From the NCBI RefSeq assembly GCF_000182925.2, contig NC_026507.1, forward strand, positions 1,488,001-1,552,000: a stretch of DNA of 64,000 nucleotides. The letters are read 5' to 3'. The position numbers and the translations under genes were made by a program. Origin of the DNA: Neurospora crassa OR74A (Eukaryota > Ascomycota > Sordariomycetes > Sordariales > Sordariaceae). Position 1 is the first letter of the stretch. Each line of letters opens with the position of its first letter. This document shows positions 21,293 through 32,041 of the stretch, piece by piece. Under the pieces are notes generated by a model, which had not been told where the DNA came from, made no database searches, and saw only the letters and a list, made by a program, of their open reading frames with translations.

Positions 21293-24200
21293 TTACTGCA
21301 CAGTGTCAAAGAACCGACTAGCCTCCTCCAACTCCTTGTCGCCGTTACAGAAATCCCACCCGACGATGTAACTGGTTTGACTACAGCAGATAATCCTCCG
21401 GGCATCGTACTGCAACTTGAACACCCTGGGCGCATTTTCTTCAGCCGGTGCTACGGGGGGGATATGCGGATGATGACGCCCACCTGCCATAGGCGGGAGT
21501 TGGGGCTGTTGCGCAGGCGCTGCTGTGACAGCATCCGCTGGAGCAACTGGAACCGGCACCTGTGATAGCGAGGCTTGCGAGATAACAGGCTGGCCTGCCG
21601 CTGCTCCTGCCGCCAGTGCTGCTGCCGCCGCCGTTGCCGTTGCCGTTGCCGTACCGGTCCCAATGACGCCGTTACTACTGCCAGCAGCAACGGCAGCGTT
21701 AGCAGCCATGGCATTCTCTTGATTACTTCGAGCCCGACCGTGGTTCCACTGATTCTGAATATGAGCTCCCGTCCATGCAGTTCGCAACTGAGCCCGCAAG
21801 TTCGGGTCCGACTGCCGGTTGAGCGCTCGGTCCACCATGTGACGTAGAGAAATAATCTCGGGGCGAGCCTGAAGAAGATTTCTAAAAGCCGTTGGGCCGC
21901 TTTGAACAGCGCCGTGTACCATCTGCTCGTATTCAAGCAGGATAGCTGGGTCCACTGTCTCAGGCGCCCTTCCAGCCAGGGGACCAGGAGGAGCACTTGC
22001 AGTCCGCGAGGAGCCAGCAGTTGTATGAGGGTTTATAGGTGCGGGCATGCTCGCTGCAGCCAACCCAGAACGCATGCTCGGATGCAGCGGAATCCTGCCA
22101 GGCACATCGGGCGGCCCGTCGTCTCGTCTCGAAGCCGCTTCAGCAGCCTGTTCATGTCTGAGGTGATGCTGTGGCCGCCATACACCCTCCGAATCCCTCC
22201 TCCAGATGATAATGGTGGTGTCGTAGCTTCCACTAACGATACGACCAAACCTGCCGCCGCCGCCGCCGGGCGGTAGCTTGGCTCCAGTCGCGCAAACGTC
22301 CTGCGGTCTGCTAGAGCCGGCGTTGGTCTTGCGGCGTGTCCTCGGGTTGTCGTTTTCGTCAATCTCGCCTGCTTCCACAGCCTTGTAATAAGCCTGGTCG
22401 ACCTCCTTGGCTTTGATCAAGTCTTCCTCTACGCTGTACGGATGGTCGCCAAACCCGGCCTGCACTGTCCGCACCAGCGCTGTGTGGCCCTTCAGAGTGG
22501 TCACCTCCAGACCCGTCTGGCAGTCAAAAATCTTGACTTCGTTGTCACTGCTACCGCTGACAATACGTCGGCCATCATACTGTACACAGGCTATGCCCTT
22601 GTGGTGTCCTATGATGGTACGTTGGACGTCTTGGGTAGGCCAGTCCCATACCTTGATGTATCGGTCGCCACTAGCCGAAACGATTTCTCGTTCGTGAATC
22701 TGCACTGCATTGACAGCCGCGCTATGGCCAACGAGGGTGCCAATCATGGTCCACGGCGGTATTACAGGCGCGTCCTCAATACTCGGGGGGATATCGTAGC
22801 CTACATTGACAGTTGTACCGACCTGGTCAAAGGGATAGCCTAGATCGCCATGACGAAGCGGCCTTCGGTTGAAGACCTTTATGGTTTTGTCCTTGGAGCA
22901 TGTTACCAGGATGCGCTTGTCAAACTTGACGTTGAGAACGGATTCTTGGTGGGCGTGGCGGAGCACCTCAATGATTTCTCCGGTGGAAAAGCGCCAGATG
23001 ATGACATCAGAATCGGAGCTGCCAGAAACGATTATGTCCTCGTCGGGGCTAGAGTCGAACTGAAGACAGAGCACGGAGCGACGGTGACCCTTGAGCGTCC
23101 GCAAACAACGCCTGCTCTTCATGTCCCATACCTTGATGGTGAGATCCCTGCTGCCACTGACAAGAAACTGGGGGTTATACTGGATACTGTAGATGCATTC
23201 GCGGTGGCCCTCCTCAGGATAGTTTGGGTGGGGAAGCTGGAAGTTTGTGTATTTTCCGTGCTCCCAGTTGGCCTCGAGTCGTCGGCGCATGGTATACAGA
23301 TACTTCCAGTCAATCTTGTATCGGCGGTCGTTAGCATCCCACCACCACAGAGTCGTCTTTTGCAACGTGCCAGGAAGGATGGAGGTTCTGTGAGACATGC
23401 TGTCTCTGTAACGGGTGGTAGCCGACTGCTGCGGCGGTGGGCTCATGGCCCGTCCCTTTCCCTTGTCCACTCGCCTTGCTCTCCCGCTGACCTCGCCGTG
23501 TTCACTCATCCGCGAGCGGGATGCGCCGCAACCACCACCACCACCACCACCACCAAAGATACTCGAGCCCGCCATGTCGATATCACAAGGCTCATCAGCG
23601 GGCAACACTTTGGTATCCTCATCAGCGGGCAACATGGGGGGTGATGCTTTGGCAATAGCCCTCCTCTTGTGAACATGTCCGTCTTCTTCGGGCCGGTATT
23701 GCTCCAAGTGGCTGGGGGTGGGTATGGGAGTCTGGTTCATCTTTTCTTCGGCGGCATGGATCTCGTCCATTAGCGCCTTGAAGCCCTCCATGTAGTACAG
23801 ATGCTGCCACAGCTTTCGATCCATGGCAAGCTCGTACCAGACTCGGCATGCACGGGCGACATTGATGAGAGAGATGGGGTCGAGGTACCCCAGAATCTTT
23901 AGGCATATTTCGGCTGGAAGGTAGCGCACAAAGTCGATGTACAGTCGGGGATAGAGTTGTGTTTCGACGATTTGAGAGATAACGCTCGTGGGGAGGTCGT
24001 TGAGGAGTGCCATGGCGAGTTCTAGGAGATAAGCGCAACAGGTTAGTTGGATTCGTTTTTGGATGATCTGGATGAAGACTGAAACAAAAAAACAAGAAAC
24101 AGGGGAAAAGGAGGGCCAACCAGTCTTGTTTTCCATGGAGAGGCCCGAGATATGTTGGATCAGCCAGGGTGGAATGTCTGAGGCTTGGCGCGACGATGGA

Positions 24201-24325
24201 TGGGCGCAAGGAGAGGCGTCGCGGGATTTGAGGCAGGAGGAATTGGCCTGGGGGTTCAGAGGGTCTTCCGAGTAGCCTTCATCGGGCTGGATGTGCTGTT
24301 GGTTTCGTGGAGGAAAGCCGGCCAT
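21293..24325 (-). CDS. fwd-1: F-box/WD40 protein, FWD-1 (beta-TrCP/Slimb type)
   Basis: Exons 24121-24325 and 21293-24021 give 977 residues. The 99-nt intron (donor GTTGGC, branch CTAAC, acceptor CTAG) is a multiple of three and open, so it can be mistaken for coding. Removing it yields MENKTELAMALLNDLP. The start is the ATG at 24325. The dimerisation-type segment and F-box lie at about 72-146 (LPAEICLKILGYLD). WD blades 1-6 lie at about 341-676, with beta-TrCP-like signatures (SVLCLQFD, VTCSKDKTIKVF, IVSASGDRYIKVWD, GIACVQYDGRRIVSGSSD). Blade 7 (RVFKLQYD, GWDF) is at the extreme C terminus after a ~250-residue low-complexity insert. The family is the substrate receptor of an SCF ubiquitin ligase; in Neurospora, FWD-1 binds phosphorylated FRQ and promotes its turnover in the circadian clock. 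Orthology is inferred from motifs. Confidence 0.85.
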   Translation of the reverse strand: MAGFPPRNQQHIQPDEGYSEDPLNPQANSSCLKSRDASPCAHPSSRQASDIPPWLIQHISGLSMENKTGWPSFSPVSCFFVSVFIQIIQKRIQLTCCAYLLELAMALLNDLPTSVISQIVETQLYPRLYIDFVRYLPAEICLKILGYLDPISLINVARACRVWYELAMDRKLWQHLYYMEGFKALMDEIHAAEEKMNQTPIPTPSHLEQYRPEEDGHVHKRRAIAKASPPMLPADEDTKVLPADEPCDIDMAGSSIFGGGGGGGGCGASRSRMSEHGEVSGRARRVDKGKGRAMSPPPQQSATTRYRDSMSHRTSILPGTLQKTTLWWWDANDRRYKIDWKYLYTMRRRLEANWEHGKYTNFQLPHPNYPEEGHRECIYSIQYNPQFLVSGSRDLTIKVWDMKSRRCLRTLKGHRRSVLCLQFDSSPDEDIIVSGSSDSDVIIWRFSTGEIIEVLRHAHQESVLNVKFDKRILVTCSKDKTIKVFNRRPLRHGDLGYPFDQVGTTVNVGYDIPPSIEDAPVIPPWTMIGTLVGHSAAVNAVQIHEREIVSASGDRYIKVWDWPTQDVQRTIIGHHKGIACVQYDGRRIVSGSSDNEVKIFDCQTGLEVTTLKGHTALVRTVQAGFGDHPYSVEEDLIKAKEVDQAYYKAVEAGEIDENDNPRTRRKTNAGSSRPQDVCATGAKLPPGGGGGRFGRIVSGSYDTTIIIWRRDSEGVWRPQHHLRHEQAAEAASRRDDGPPDVPGRIPLHPSMRSGLAAASMPAPINPHTTAGSSRTASAPPGPLAGRAPETVDPAILLEYEQMVHGAVQSGPTAFRNLLQARPEIISLRHMVDRALNRQSDPNLRAQLRTAWTGAHIQNQWNHGRARSNQENAMAANAAVAAGSSNGVIGTGTATATATAAAAALAAGAAAGQPVISQASLSQVPVPVAPADAVTAAPAQQPQLPPMAGGRHHPHIPPVAPAEENAPRVFKLQYDARRIICCSQTSYIVGWDFCNGDKELEEASRFFDTVQ

Positions 24326-25776
24326 GTTGGTTTCCAACCGCAGAGAGAGAGGTCTGGATCCTATCGAAGATGGAAGAGCGGAGAAGGTCGAAGCTGAAAG
24401 AGGGTCGCGAGGAGGATTACCTGACTAGGTAGGCTGGGCGCGCGCAGCGGGCATGCGACGGGCACTGGCAGCAGTAGGTGGGCAGCGGCCGGTGAGAAAG
24501 GAGGGTAAGGTAGCACTTGGGGATGGCGATGAGAGAGACCTGACTGGGCTGGGCTGGACCTTTGTGGATTGGGGGAGGGGGGTTAGTCTCGTTCCTGTCC
24601 TTGTCGCGGCCGGGGAAAGCTCCGTTGAATGGGGGGGGACCTAGTTGATGATCAGGGCCTCTCTAGTTGGTCTAGCCTATTGTCGCCGCTCTTGACTGGC
24701 TCTTTGACTACCTAGCCAGGTATGTAATGCATAGGGCTACCTAAAACCTACACTAGACGATGCGATGGAGATGACGGGACAGATCGATGGTGAGCGGGCG
24801 GGCGGATGGCGGCGGGAAGGTGAGCGGGTTCAGGTGGTGTCAGTCCAGCTGTGAGGTGCCCGTCGTTGGCTTGGAGTTGTTGGCTGTCATTTAGTGTCAG
24901 ACGGGCCTCTTTTCCGCTGCCACAAGTGGAGGCCAGGATTGCGTTCTGCAGGTGATGTTGATGACTACACGTCTACCTACTTACAGTACTACTAGTCTAG
25001 CCCACTTTTGACCTCGATTTAGAGAAGCGCAATTGAATGCTGGTGTCCAAATGAAGTGGGAGAGCAGGACGATAGATGATAGTGGTGTTGGTGGTTGGTG
25101 AGCAATAAATTCAGGCCGGCCTGGACCTGAGAGAGGAACTGCGCGAAGGAAATGAAGGACAGCTGCTGCTGCCAGCAAAAAAGGGATCAATGCTGTGAAT
25201 GGATCATCAGATCACCTGCACCACTGCAGGTTCGACATCAGCTTCAGTTCACCCGACATGGGTCCCGTCATGCACAAGGCAGATGCACTGCAGTGGGCAT
25301 CTGGGCGGTCACTTGAAGCTACAAATCTCAGGGTTCGGGTTATGTATTGACAAGACAAACCAATTGCAACACTGAATGCACGCTGAAATGACAAACCAAG
25401 GGATCCTTGAAAGTTGGTTGGTGGGTGGAGCAGTCTGCCCCGCTACATGGCCCGGATACATATTTGATGGCGGAGAAGTGGGTCCAGAGCCCAGCACGAC
25501 GCGACGTCCATCCAATTCTAGATGGAATTCTTTTCCTCTTCCTCCCTTTCTCCCCGTGCTATCAATTCCGGGGATATTTTCCTCGTGATTGTTTACTTGT
25601 ACCCAAACGGGAAAAAAAGCCCCTGAGCTTCTTGTACAGGTGGGTCCTCGAGAAGTCGGGCAACGGCTCATGGTCCTTGTCTACACTCTACCTCCTACCT
25701 CTAGCAAGATCACATTTACCTTTTATATATGTACCTTATGCCGCCTTGTGATGCCCCATGCGACGCCATCCCCATC
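24326..25776. other. Intergenic, fwd-1 promoter and leader
   Basis: About 1.45 kb upstream of fwd-1 and downstream of the hydroxy-acid dehydrogenase. No gene seen. Extra 5' untranslated exons of fwd-1 could lie here but cannot be shown from sequence. Confidence 0.5.
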
Positions 25777-27250
25777 TCACAACTTACTCTTCTCATTCAA
25801 CAACCCATAAACCCTCGGCCCACTTTCCAAAAGACTCGCATCAATCTCGTCCACACTCCTCACCCCCATCACATTCATGAGAATGTCAAAATCCGCCAAC
25901 AGACTCCTCAACACATGCCTCACACCTTCCTCCCCCATGATGGCCAACCCCCAAATCCACAGTCTCCCAATAAACACAAACTTGGCTCCCAGCGCCAGCG
26001 CCTTCATCACGTCCGCCGCCCCTCTCACCCCACTATCAAACATGACCGTAAACCCCCTCCTCTCCCCAACCGCCTTCACAATGCTCTCCAGCGCATCCAA
26101 ACTGCCCACCGCCCCATCCACCTGTCTTCCCGCATGGTTACTCACCACCACGCCCTCAAACCCCAAATCCGCCGCCTTTTTCGCGTCATTCACGCTTTGG
26201 ATTCCCTTGATCAGGAAAAGTTTATCTTTCCCTGCAATCTCCTGCCACTTCTCGCGCGCCCACACGGCCTTCTCCCACGACCACGCCCGACCATGCCAGA
26301 TGGTGTCGATCCACATACTCGCTGCCTTCACGGCGTCTTTCTGGGGGTCCACCCCGGCCTCGGCCATTCTCTTTTGAAAGACGGGATCCGTGAAGCCCAG
26401 TTCTCCGCCGATGCCGCGGTAAAAAGCATAGTTGCTCGTTGCGACATCGTCGTGTCGCCACCCTAGCTGCGACGTGTCCGTGGTCAGGATACACGCTTGG
26501 AAGCCGGACTCGTGCGCCCGCTTGAGTAAGCTCAGCGTCAACTTGTCGTCGTGAGGCATGTAGAGCTGGAAAAACCGGGGCGCTTCGGGAACTTTTTTCG
26601 AGTTTTCGTTCCCACCTTCCGAACCTTCCCCGTCCACATCTAGATTCTCATTGGCCTTGAACCGGTTGGCTCTCCCCTCTTCGTTCGCCTCCCCGACGTC
26701 CTCAATGGGAAAACTCCCCGCCGTACTCAAACTATACACCAGCCCCAGCTCACCCGCCGCCTTGGCGACCGCCAGCTCTCCCTGATCGTGGTAGATCTTG
26801 TTGATTCCCACGGGTGCGATGCCAAAGGGCGCTGAGACCTCCCATTTCCCGTCAAACAGAGAGATGCGCGTGGACCGCTCGTTGGTGTCGATTAGTTGTC
26901 TCGGCACGAGCTTGTGCCGGAAGAAGGCTTGTCGGTTGGCGAGGTGGGTGTGGGAGAGTCCGGCGTTGGACGAGGCGTAGAGCCAGCCGTTTTGCGAGAG
27001 TTTGCGGGAGGCGAGGCGTTCGAGGACGTCTGGGTCTGTTCAAATGGGAAAAAGGTTAGTTACCGGCCGGCCATTGAGGTTGGTTGATGAGAGAGGTAGG
27101 AGGTAAATAATAATGAAGAAAACAAGGAAAAGACGTACGGGTGTTAAAAGGTGGCAGTTCGCGGTCGTTGTATCTCCAAAACATATTCCGCTGGTAGAGG
27201 CCCCATGGGGGAGTGTCGCGGTTCTTAATGTGGGGGGATTTGGCGTCCAT
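25777..27250 (-). CDS. FMN-dependent alpha-hydroxy-acid dehydrogenase (lactate oxidase/monooxygenase-like)
   Basis: Exons 27139-27250 and 25777-27035 give 456 residues. The 103-nt intron has a GTACGT donor, CTAAC and an ACAG acceptor. The first exon begins MDAKSPHIKNRDTPPWGLYQ. The second exon alone also has an internal ATG (26907), but the N-terminal segment belongs to the fold. Visible family features are the FMN-binding segment APFGIAPVG, QLYMPHD, the active-site motif SNHAGRQVDG (catalytic His and FMN/substrate-binding Arg) and the phosphate-binding DSGVRGAADVMKALALGA. These enzymes oxidise L-2-hydroxy acids to 2-oxo acids; the exact substrate and electron acceptor cannot be read here. 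A charged low-complexity insert precedes QLY (about 170-195). No targeting signal is evident. Confidence 0.88.
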
Positions 27251-28117
27251 CTTGCTTGACCTTGCGAGTAAGGGGTGAGTGGTGACCCAGTCACAGTGAG
27301 TAGGTAAAGGTGATGTTTGTTGGCAAGTGAGAGAGAATACTAAGACTTTGAAGATGTGAACTATCTTGGCTCGAGCCAAACAAAAAAAAAAAAAAAAAAT
27401 GTCGTGGCGTAAGGTACTGCAGGAGTTAAAGACAAGTTTTGTACGTGCCGCACCTGTCCAACATCTGACATGACCGGGCCGTAGCCGCAGACTGCAATTG
27501 TAGATCCTTTAATCGGCTGCACAGAGTCGTGACGTCAAGAAGCCGTCATGTACCTGATTATCGTCTGAACAGCGCATTGCGACTGCACACCTACTGTAAT
27601 CTGGTGGAACTCGTGGAACTGGTGGGTTTGGTTTGTGCGCCGAAGGGGAAACTTCATTCGTAGCTGTCGATTGTCGGAGCCGATTCGGTTAATGTGGTCG
27701 ACGTGGTCGGCCCGACGACGTCGGCGAAAGAATCATTGATGTCGACGACGACTTTCGTGTCGATTACTTACTTCCATGCAGAATATTCGCGATTATTGCC
27801 GCCCACAAAACATCAAGGAGATGTGAAGCATACATCAACCATCACGCAGTATTCGCATGGGAGAGAAGCAAATTATGCTGAAATATCCATCTGAGTGGCT
27901 ACAGCTAAGGTATCGAAGACTTCCACAACCACCGGTCAGACGACCGCTACAACTAATAGCCAGCCATTACAATGCCATTGGTATTCTTCTTCAAGTCTGT
28001 CAAACATCAAGTGTCATATGCGCATCAATTCAATAACAAAAATTCCCTCCTGGTATCCGAAAATAAACAAAAAAAAGCCGCCATAAAGCTTAAGTCCAAT
28101 TGTCCTGATCCTCCCTA
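27251..28117. other. Intergenic, promoter of the hydroxy-acid dehydrogenase
   Basis: Contains a poly-A run at about 27382-27399 and no supported gene. Confidence 0.55.
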
Positions 28118-31100
28118 TTACTGACGACCACTCTCATCCTTCTTCAAGATTGTATCCAAAACATCACTGACGTCGTTATCCTTTCCACAATGTTGGCACT
28201 TGTGAAACACCGGCTTGTGAGTGCGCTGTTCCTTATCAGAACCCTCACTCACGCCCTTGTGAGTTGAACGAGCAGCCCAAGCCCCACTGGCTGCCGCCAG
28301 CGCAAGGTTAACGTCGGAGCGCGGAGCCGTGGTCTTAGACTCAGCGAGCTTCTCAGCACCCGAATGTCCTGGGGCGGAAGCGGTGTAAGAAGCCGGCATC
28401 TCTTCCGGGCTCATATGCTTAGCCACAGCAGGCTGAGCTGCAGCGGAACCATAAGTATGGCCAGTAGACTCGGGGATGCTATTGATCTTCTCCGCCCCAG
28501 AATGTCCAGGCGCAGAAGCAGTATAGGCGTCCGGCATCACCATAGGACTCATGTGCTTGGCACGCATGGGCTCTGTGGCCGCAGGGGCGACAGCGGGACC
28601 GGATCCGGCACCGGAGTTGCGCCCAGGAACCGAGGTGGTATAGGCGTCAGGCATGACTTCGGGGGACATGAATTGCTGGGGAGGCTCGGCGGAGAGAACG
28701 GGCTTGTATTGATCCTGGGTGCGTCTGGCGGTGGTGTGATGCGTGGGTGCGGCGGCTGCGGTATCCTGGTTCTTATGGTGCTCAACCGGGGGAAGGTTGT
28801 GCTGGTCGGCACCGGACTTGGAAGTCAAAGTGTTCATAGCGCTCTGCTCGTGCACCTCATCTTTCACATCCTTCATGGCCTTGTCACGGTTTTCGTGCGT
28901 GGCGGCAACGTTCACACCAGTGGCAGTGCCGGAGGCGAGGGTCCGGTACATGCCGTCCTTGTCCTGGTGGTCGGCGTGGGTGACGGGCTCAGACGAGCGA
29001 GAGCTATGGCGGGAATGGCGGGGAGAAATCTTGACGCCTGAGGGAGTGCCGGATGAGAGGACATTGTAAAGACCTTCCTCAGAATCATTTCCGCCGGCGG
29101 TGGGAGCGTTGCGCTTGACACCCTCAGAGGCACGGCGAGCGGAGGGCTGGGAAGTGGCACCGGCCATGACGCCGGAGGGAGTGCCACTAGCAAGATGCTT
29201 GTAGTTGCCTGGCTTCTGGGTAGTGCGGGGCTGATCCTCCGAACGGGCACGGCCTACATTCGCAGTGTCCATCGAGACGCCTGAAGGAGTTCCCGTGCTG
29301 AGGTGGTTGTAGTTGCCAGGCTCATTAGTAGTCTTCGCATGCTTGCCGTCATGACCATGGGTGGACATGGGTTGAACACCAGAGGGGGTTCCGGACATCA
29401 AGACATTGTAGCCGGGTTCCTGGGCGGTGTTCCTGGCAAGATTCTCATTCGGCTTCACCCCGGAAGGGTTAGTGCTAGAATCAGCAGGAGGCTCTCTCGG
29501 GTTTTCAGTGTGATACAAGCCGCCCGAAGTTACAGCACCGGTACCAGCAGCAGCGGGGGCACCTACACCACTGGCGGCGTGGGAGATGTCTTGCTCAGGA
29601 TGAATGGTCTCCTTGTCATCGTGAGCAGAAGCAAACTTGGCCGCACCAATGCCACCAGCGACTCCAGCAAGAGTGGCGCCAGCCATGCCAGCGTGGGCCG
29701 TGTTGCTGTGGTGGTGCATGTTGTGATCCGCGGCGACGGGGATCTTGCTAGCAGGGGCATGTTCACGCTGAGCCTGGGAAAGGCCGTGGGAAGGGGCGCC
29801 AGTGGATGCAGCGCCTACTGCAGGAACATGCGGGATCGCGCTCTGAGCGTCACTGGGGTTCCGACGGTGGGAAACAGCCCCAGGAGCAGCAGCCTCGGAA
29901 GCCCTGCGCTTCATGTTCTGGTCCAGTTCGGTGGGCTGGTCGGTGGCGTCCTTGTCGTCCTTGCTGTGGTGGTGGGCAAGACCGTAGCCAGCAGCAGCTC
30001 CAGTGCCGGCCAAAGCAGCATCCCTCTTCAACTTACTGTGGCTTTTATCCTTGGGAGACTTGGGGGGCTCGGTGGCGGTGGTGTTCTCTTCCTTGTCGTC
30101 CTTGTGGCGGTGGAAGATGCCGAGAAGACCACGGTGCTTCTTCTCGCCCTTGGAGGAGCCCTCACTGCTATTGCTTCCAGCAGGCGATGGCTGCTTCGCG
30201 AGTCTGTTCTCAGCGGCAGGTTGCTGGACGTTTACGCCATGGGCAGTGTGACGGGTCGCGGGCTTTTGCAAGTTCTCCGGGGTGGTGCCCCAAACATTGA
30301 GGGTATCTTCCCCAAGGGGTTTCTCCTCCTCCTTGTGTTTCACCTTCTCCAACGTGGTGCCAGAGATGGGGATGACGCCGGCCTCGTTGAGTTCCTGGCT
30401 CTTTCTTCTGTGACTGATAGCGGCAGCATGATGAGGATAGTTGCGAGCAGGATGGTCCAAATTCTCGGGGACGGTATCCCATTCCTTGGCAAGGGTGTCC
30501 TCTCCTAGGTTCTTCTGCGTATTCCTGTCCTTGATCTCGCGGAGCTCAGCGTCCTGGTGCTTCTTGGCCAGATGGGAGGCGGCGGCACCCGCACCAAGAC
30601 CAGCAGCGCCGGCAACAAACGCATCCTTGGGGCCTGAATGGTGCTGGTTGGGAGATGAGCCAGCATCGTCCTTGGCCACAGCGACGTCAGCAGTGGTCGC
30701 GTGCTTGGAAGTCAAACGAAAAGCGCGTTGGGCCTTGACGTCACTGTTCTGGGCGTTAGAGCCAGCAGATGTAGTGCTGTCCTTCTGGTAGCTATCGTGA
30801 GCGTGAGCATCAAAGACATTGTCGTTAGCGGTGCTGCCAGCACGTTCCTTTCTCTTAGCAGCCGACTCGGCGAGGAGCTTGGCATCATCTGCTGCAGCAA
30901 GCTCAGGCAGGAAGCCAGGAGCAATGTCCTTGCGATCCGTGCCTGTCACCGTTCCAGCGTCAGGAGCACCCGTTCCAGCGTCAGGAGCACCAGTGGGCAC
31001 CCGAGAGAAGCTGTCAGAAGCCCACGTCTTGTCCTCGGGGACAGCAGCCAATGGCGCATCAAAGACAGCCTCGGTGCTGTTGATGGTAGGTGCGCCGGCA

Positions 31101-32041
31101 TGATCAGTCTCAGGAATGTTCAACTTGAGGTTATCATGATGGTTGTTGCTGTCCTCCAGGTGACGCTTGCTCTCCTCGTCGCTGCTTCCATGGCCCGCGA
31201 CAGTGTTGTAAACGCCACCACTTGGAACGTCAGTGCCCAGGCCTGTAACGTGTAACCTGTTGCCAGAGTTTTCTGCTGACCTATGAGGTAGGTGGTGGTG
31301 CTCATCGTGATCATCCTGAGCACTGCCATGACCGGTGACCGTGTTGTAAATACCGCCTTGGGAGGCCTTGGGAAGATCTCCCCAGTAAGGAGCAGCAGTA
31401 CCGCTGGTGTGGCTAGTGCGCGAGGTAGCGTCGTCGTTGCTGGACTTGTCGTGGGTGTTGTAAGGCTGCCCGTCGGCGGCGCCTTGGCTGGAGGTAGCCA
31501 CGTTCGCGCGGCGCGCCTCGGGATGAGAGTCAACCTCGGGGTGGGAGTCGACTTCATGGACACCCTGTTTGGGAGCTTGACGAGCGTCAACTTGGCGGAA
31601 GCCCTGCTCCTTGGCAACGGTCGCCCCAGGCTTGGAAAATGTATATTCGTGCTGGTCTCCAAAGGCGGCCTCTCCGTCGGTGTTCTCCATGGGGAGGGTG
31701 CGCTGCGGGCCTTGGGAGAAACGCGGGGGCTGGGAGCCGAATATGGTCGGACCACTGTCACGGTTGTAGAAGCCGCCACCGACGGCTTCGCCTGAATAGT
31801 CACGGTTGAAGTGTCTCTGGCTGATGTCAGACTCGTTTCCGGTGGATTGGGACTCGATGTTGCCGAGGCGAGCGTCAGAAAAGTTATGGGAGCGGGGGTC
31901 GGTGGACTTGTGAAGCTTGTTTCGTTGGTCGTGGCTTTGGATGTAGCTCTGGTTCTGCGGCGCCAGGCCCTGCTCGCTGGGGGTGGCCGGGTTAGAGTCG
32001 GGGTAGGTGCCCGGAAGATGGTCACGGTGTGTGGTAGCCAT
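28118..32041 (-). CDS. 1307-residue repetitive, predicted disordered protein with C-terminal CxxC
   Basis: Single exon, ATG at 32041. The protein is hydrophilic (rich in A, G, S, H, T, D, K) and built from several repeat families. Two units contain GG(I/V)YNTVxGHGS (about 245 and 290). Two contain LGEDTL followed by TxPENLxxPA. Five spaced units end in SGTPSGV or a variant (about 880-1095). Three contain MPxxYTxSxPG (about 1170-1270). A tandem 7-residue duplication (TGAPDAG) lies near 355. The only folded-looking piece is the C terminus, HKCQHCGKDNDVSDVLDTIL, a possible zinc-binding CxxC. No signal peptide is visible, and only short Ala/Gly-rich hydrophobic stretches occur. I do not recognise a function; stress-protective or scaffold roles are speculation. 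Confidence 0.8.
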   Translation of the reverse strand: MATTHRDHLPGTYPDSNPATPSEQGLAPQNQSYIQSHDQRNKLHKSTDPRSHNFSDARLGNIESQSTGNESDISQRHFNRDYSGEAVGGGFYNRDSGPTIFGSQPPRFSQGPQRTLPMENTDGEAAFGDQHEYTFSKPGATVAKEQGFRQVDARQAPKQGVHEVDSHPEVDSHPEARRANVATSSQGAADGQPYNTHDKSSNDDATSRTSHTSGTAAPYWGDLPKASQGGIYNTVTGHGSAQDDHDEHHHLPHRSAENSGNRLHVTGLGTDVPSGGVYNTVAGHGSSDEESKRHLEDSNNHHDNLKLNIPETDHAGAPTINSTEAVFDAPLAAVPEDKTWASDSFSRVPTGAPDAGTGAPDAGTVTGTDRKDIAPGFLPELAAADDAKLLAESAAKRKERAGSTANDNVFDAHAHDSYQKDSTTSAGSNAQNSDVKAQRAFRLTSKHATTADVAVAKDDAGSSPNQHHSGPKDAFVAGAAGLGAGAAASHLAKKHQDAELREIKDRNTQKNLGEDTLAKEWDTVPENLDHPARNYPHHAAAISHRRKSQELNEAGVIPISGTTLEKVKHKEEEKPLGEDTLNVWGTTPENLQKPATRHTAHGVNVQQPAAENRLAKQPSPAGSNSSEGSSKGEKKHRGLLGIFHRHKDDKEENTTATEPPKSPKDKSHSKLKRDAALAGTGAAAGYGLAHHHSKDDKDATDQPTELDQNMKRRASEAAAPGAVSHRRNPSDAQSAIPHVPAVGAASTGAPSHGLSQAQREHAPASKIPVAADHNMHHHSNTAHAGMAGATLAGVAGGIGAAKFASAHDDKETIHPEQDISHAASGVGAPAAAGTGAVTSGGLYHTENPREPPADSSTNPSGVKPNENLARNTAQEPGYNVLMSGTPSGVQPMSTHGHDGKHAKTTNEPGNYNHLSTGTPSGVSMDTANVGRARSEDQPRTTQKPGNYKHLASGTPSGVMAGATSQPSARRASEGVKRNAPTAGGNDSEEGLYNVLSSGTPSGVKISPRHSRHSSRSSEPVTHADHQDKDGMYRTLASGTATGVNVAATHENRDKAMKDVKDEVHEQSAMNTLTSKSGADQHNLPPVEHHKNQDTAAAAPTHHTTARRTQDQYKPVLSAEPPQQFMSPEVMPDAYTTSVPGRNSGAGSGPAVAPAATEPMRAKHMSPMVMPDAYTASAPGHSGAEKINSIPESTGHTYGSAAAQPAVAKHMSPEEMPASYTASAPGHSGAEKLAESKTTAPRSDVNLALAAASGAWAARSTHKGVSEGSDKEQRTHKPVFHKCQHCGKDNDVSDVLDTILKKDESGRQ

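Noticed and set aside
22850-23644. 264-codon plus-strand frame opposite fwd-1
   Set aside because: Lies wholly opposite the WD40 coding exon, which has strong family similarity.
29303-30508. 401-codon frame antisense to the repetitive protein gene
   Set aside because: It is a by-product of the biased codons and repeats on the other strand; no ATG context, motif or intron supports it.
31120-32025. 301-codon second frame on the minus strand
   Set aside because: It overlaps the 1307-residue frame completely and has a low-complexity Thr/Pro/Ala composition typical of an out-of-frame shadow.
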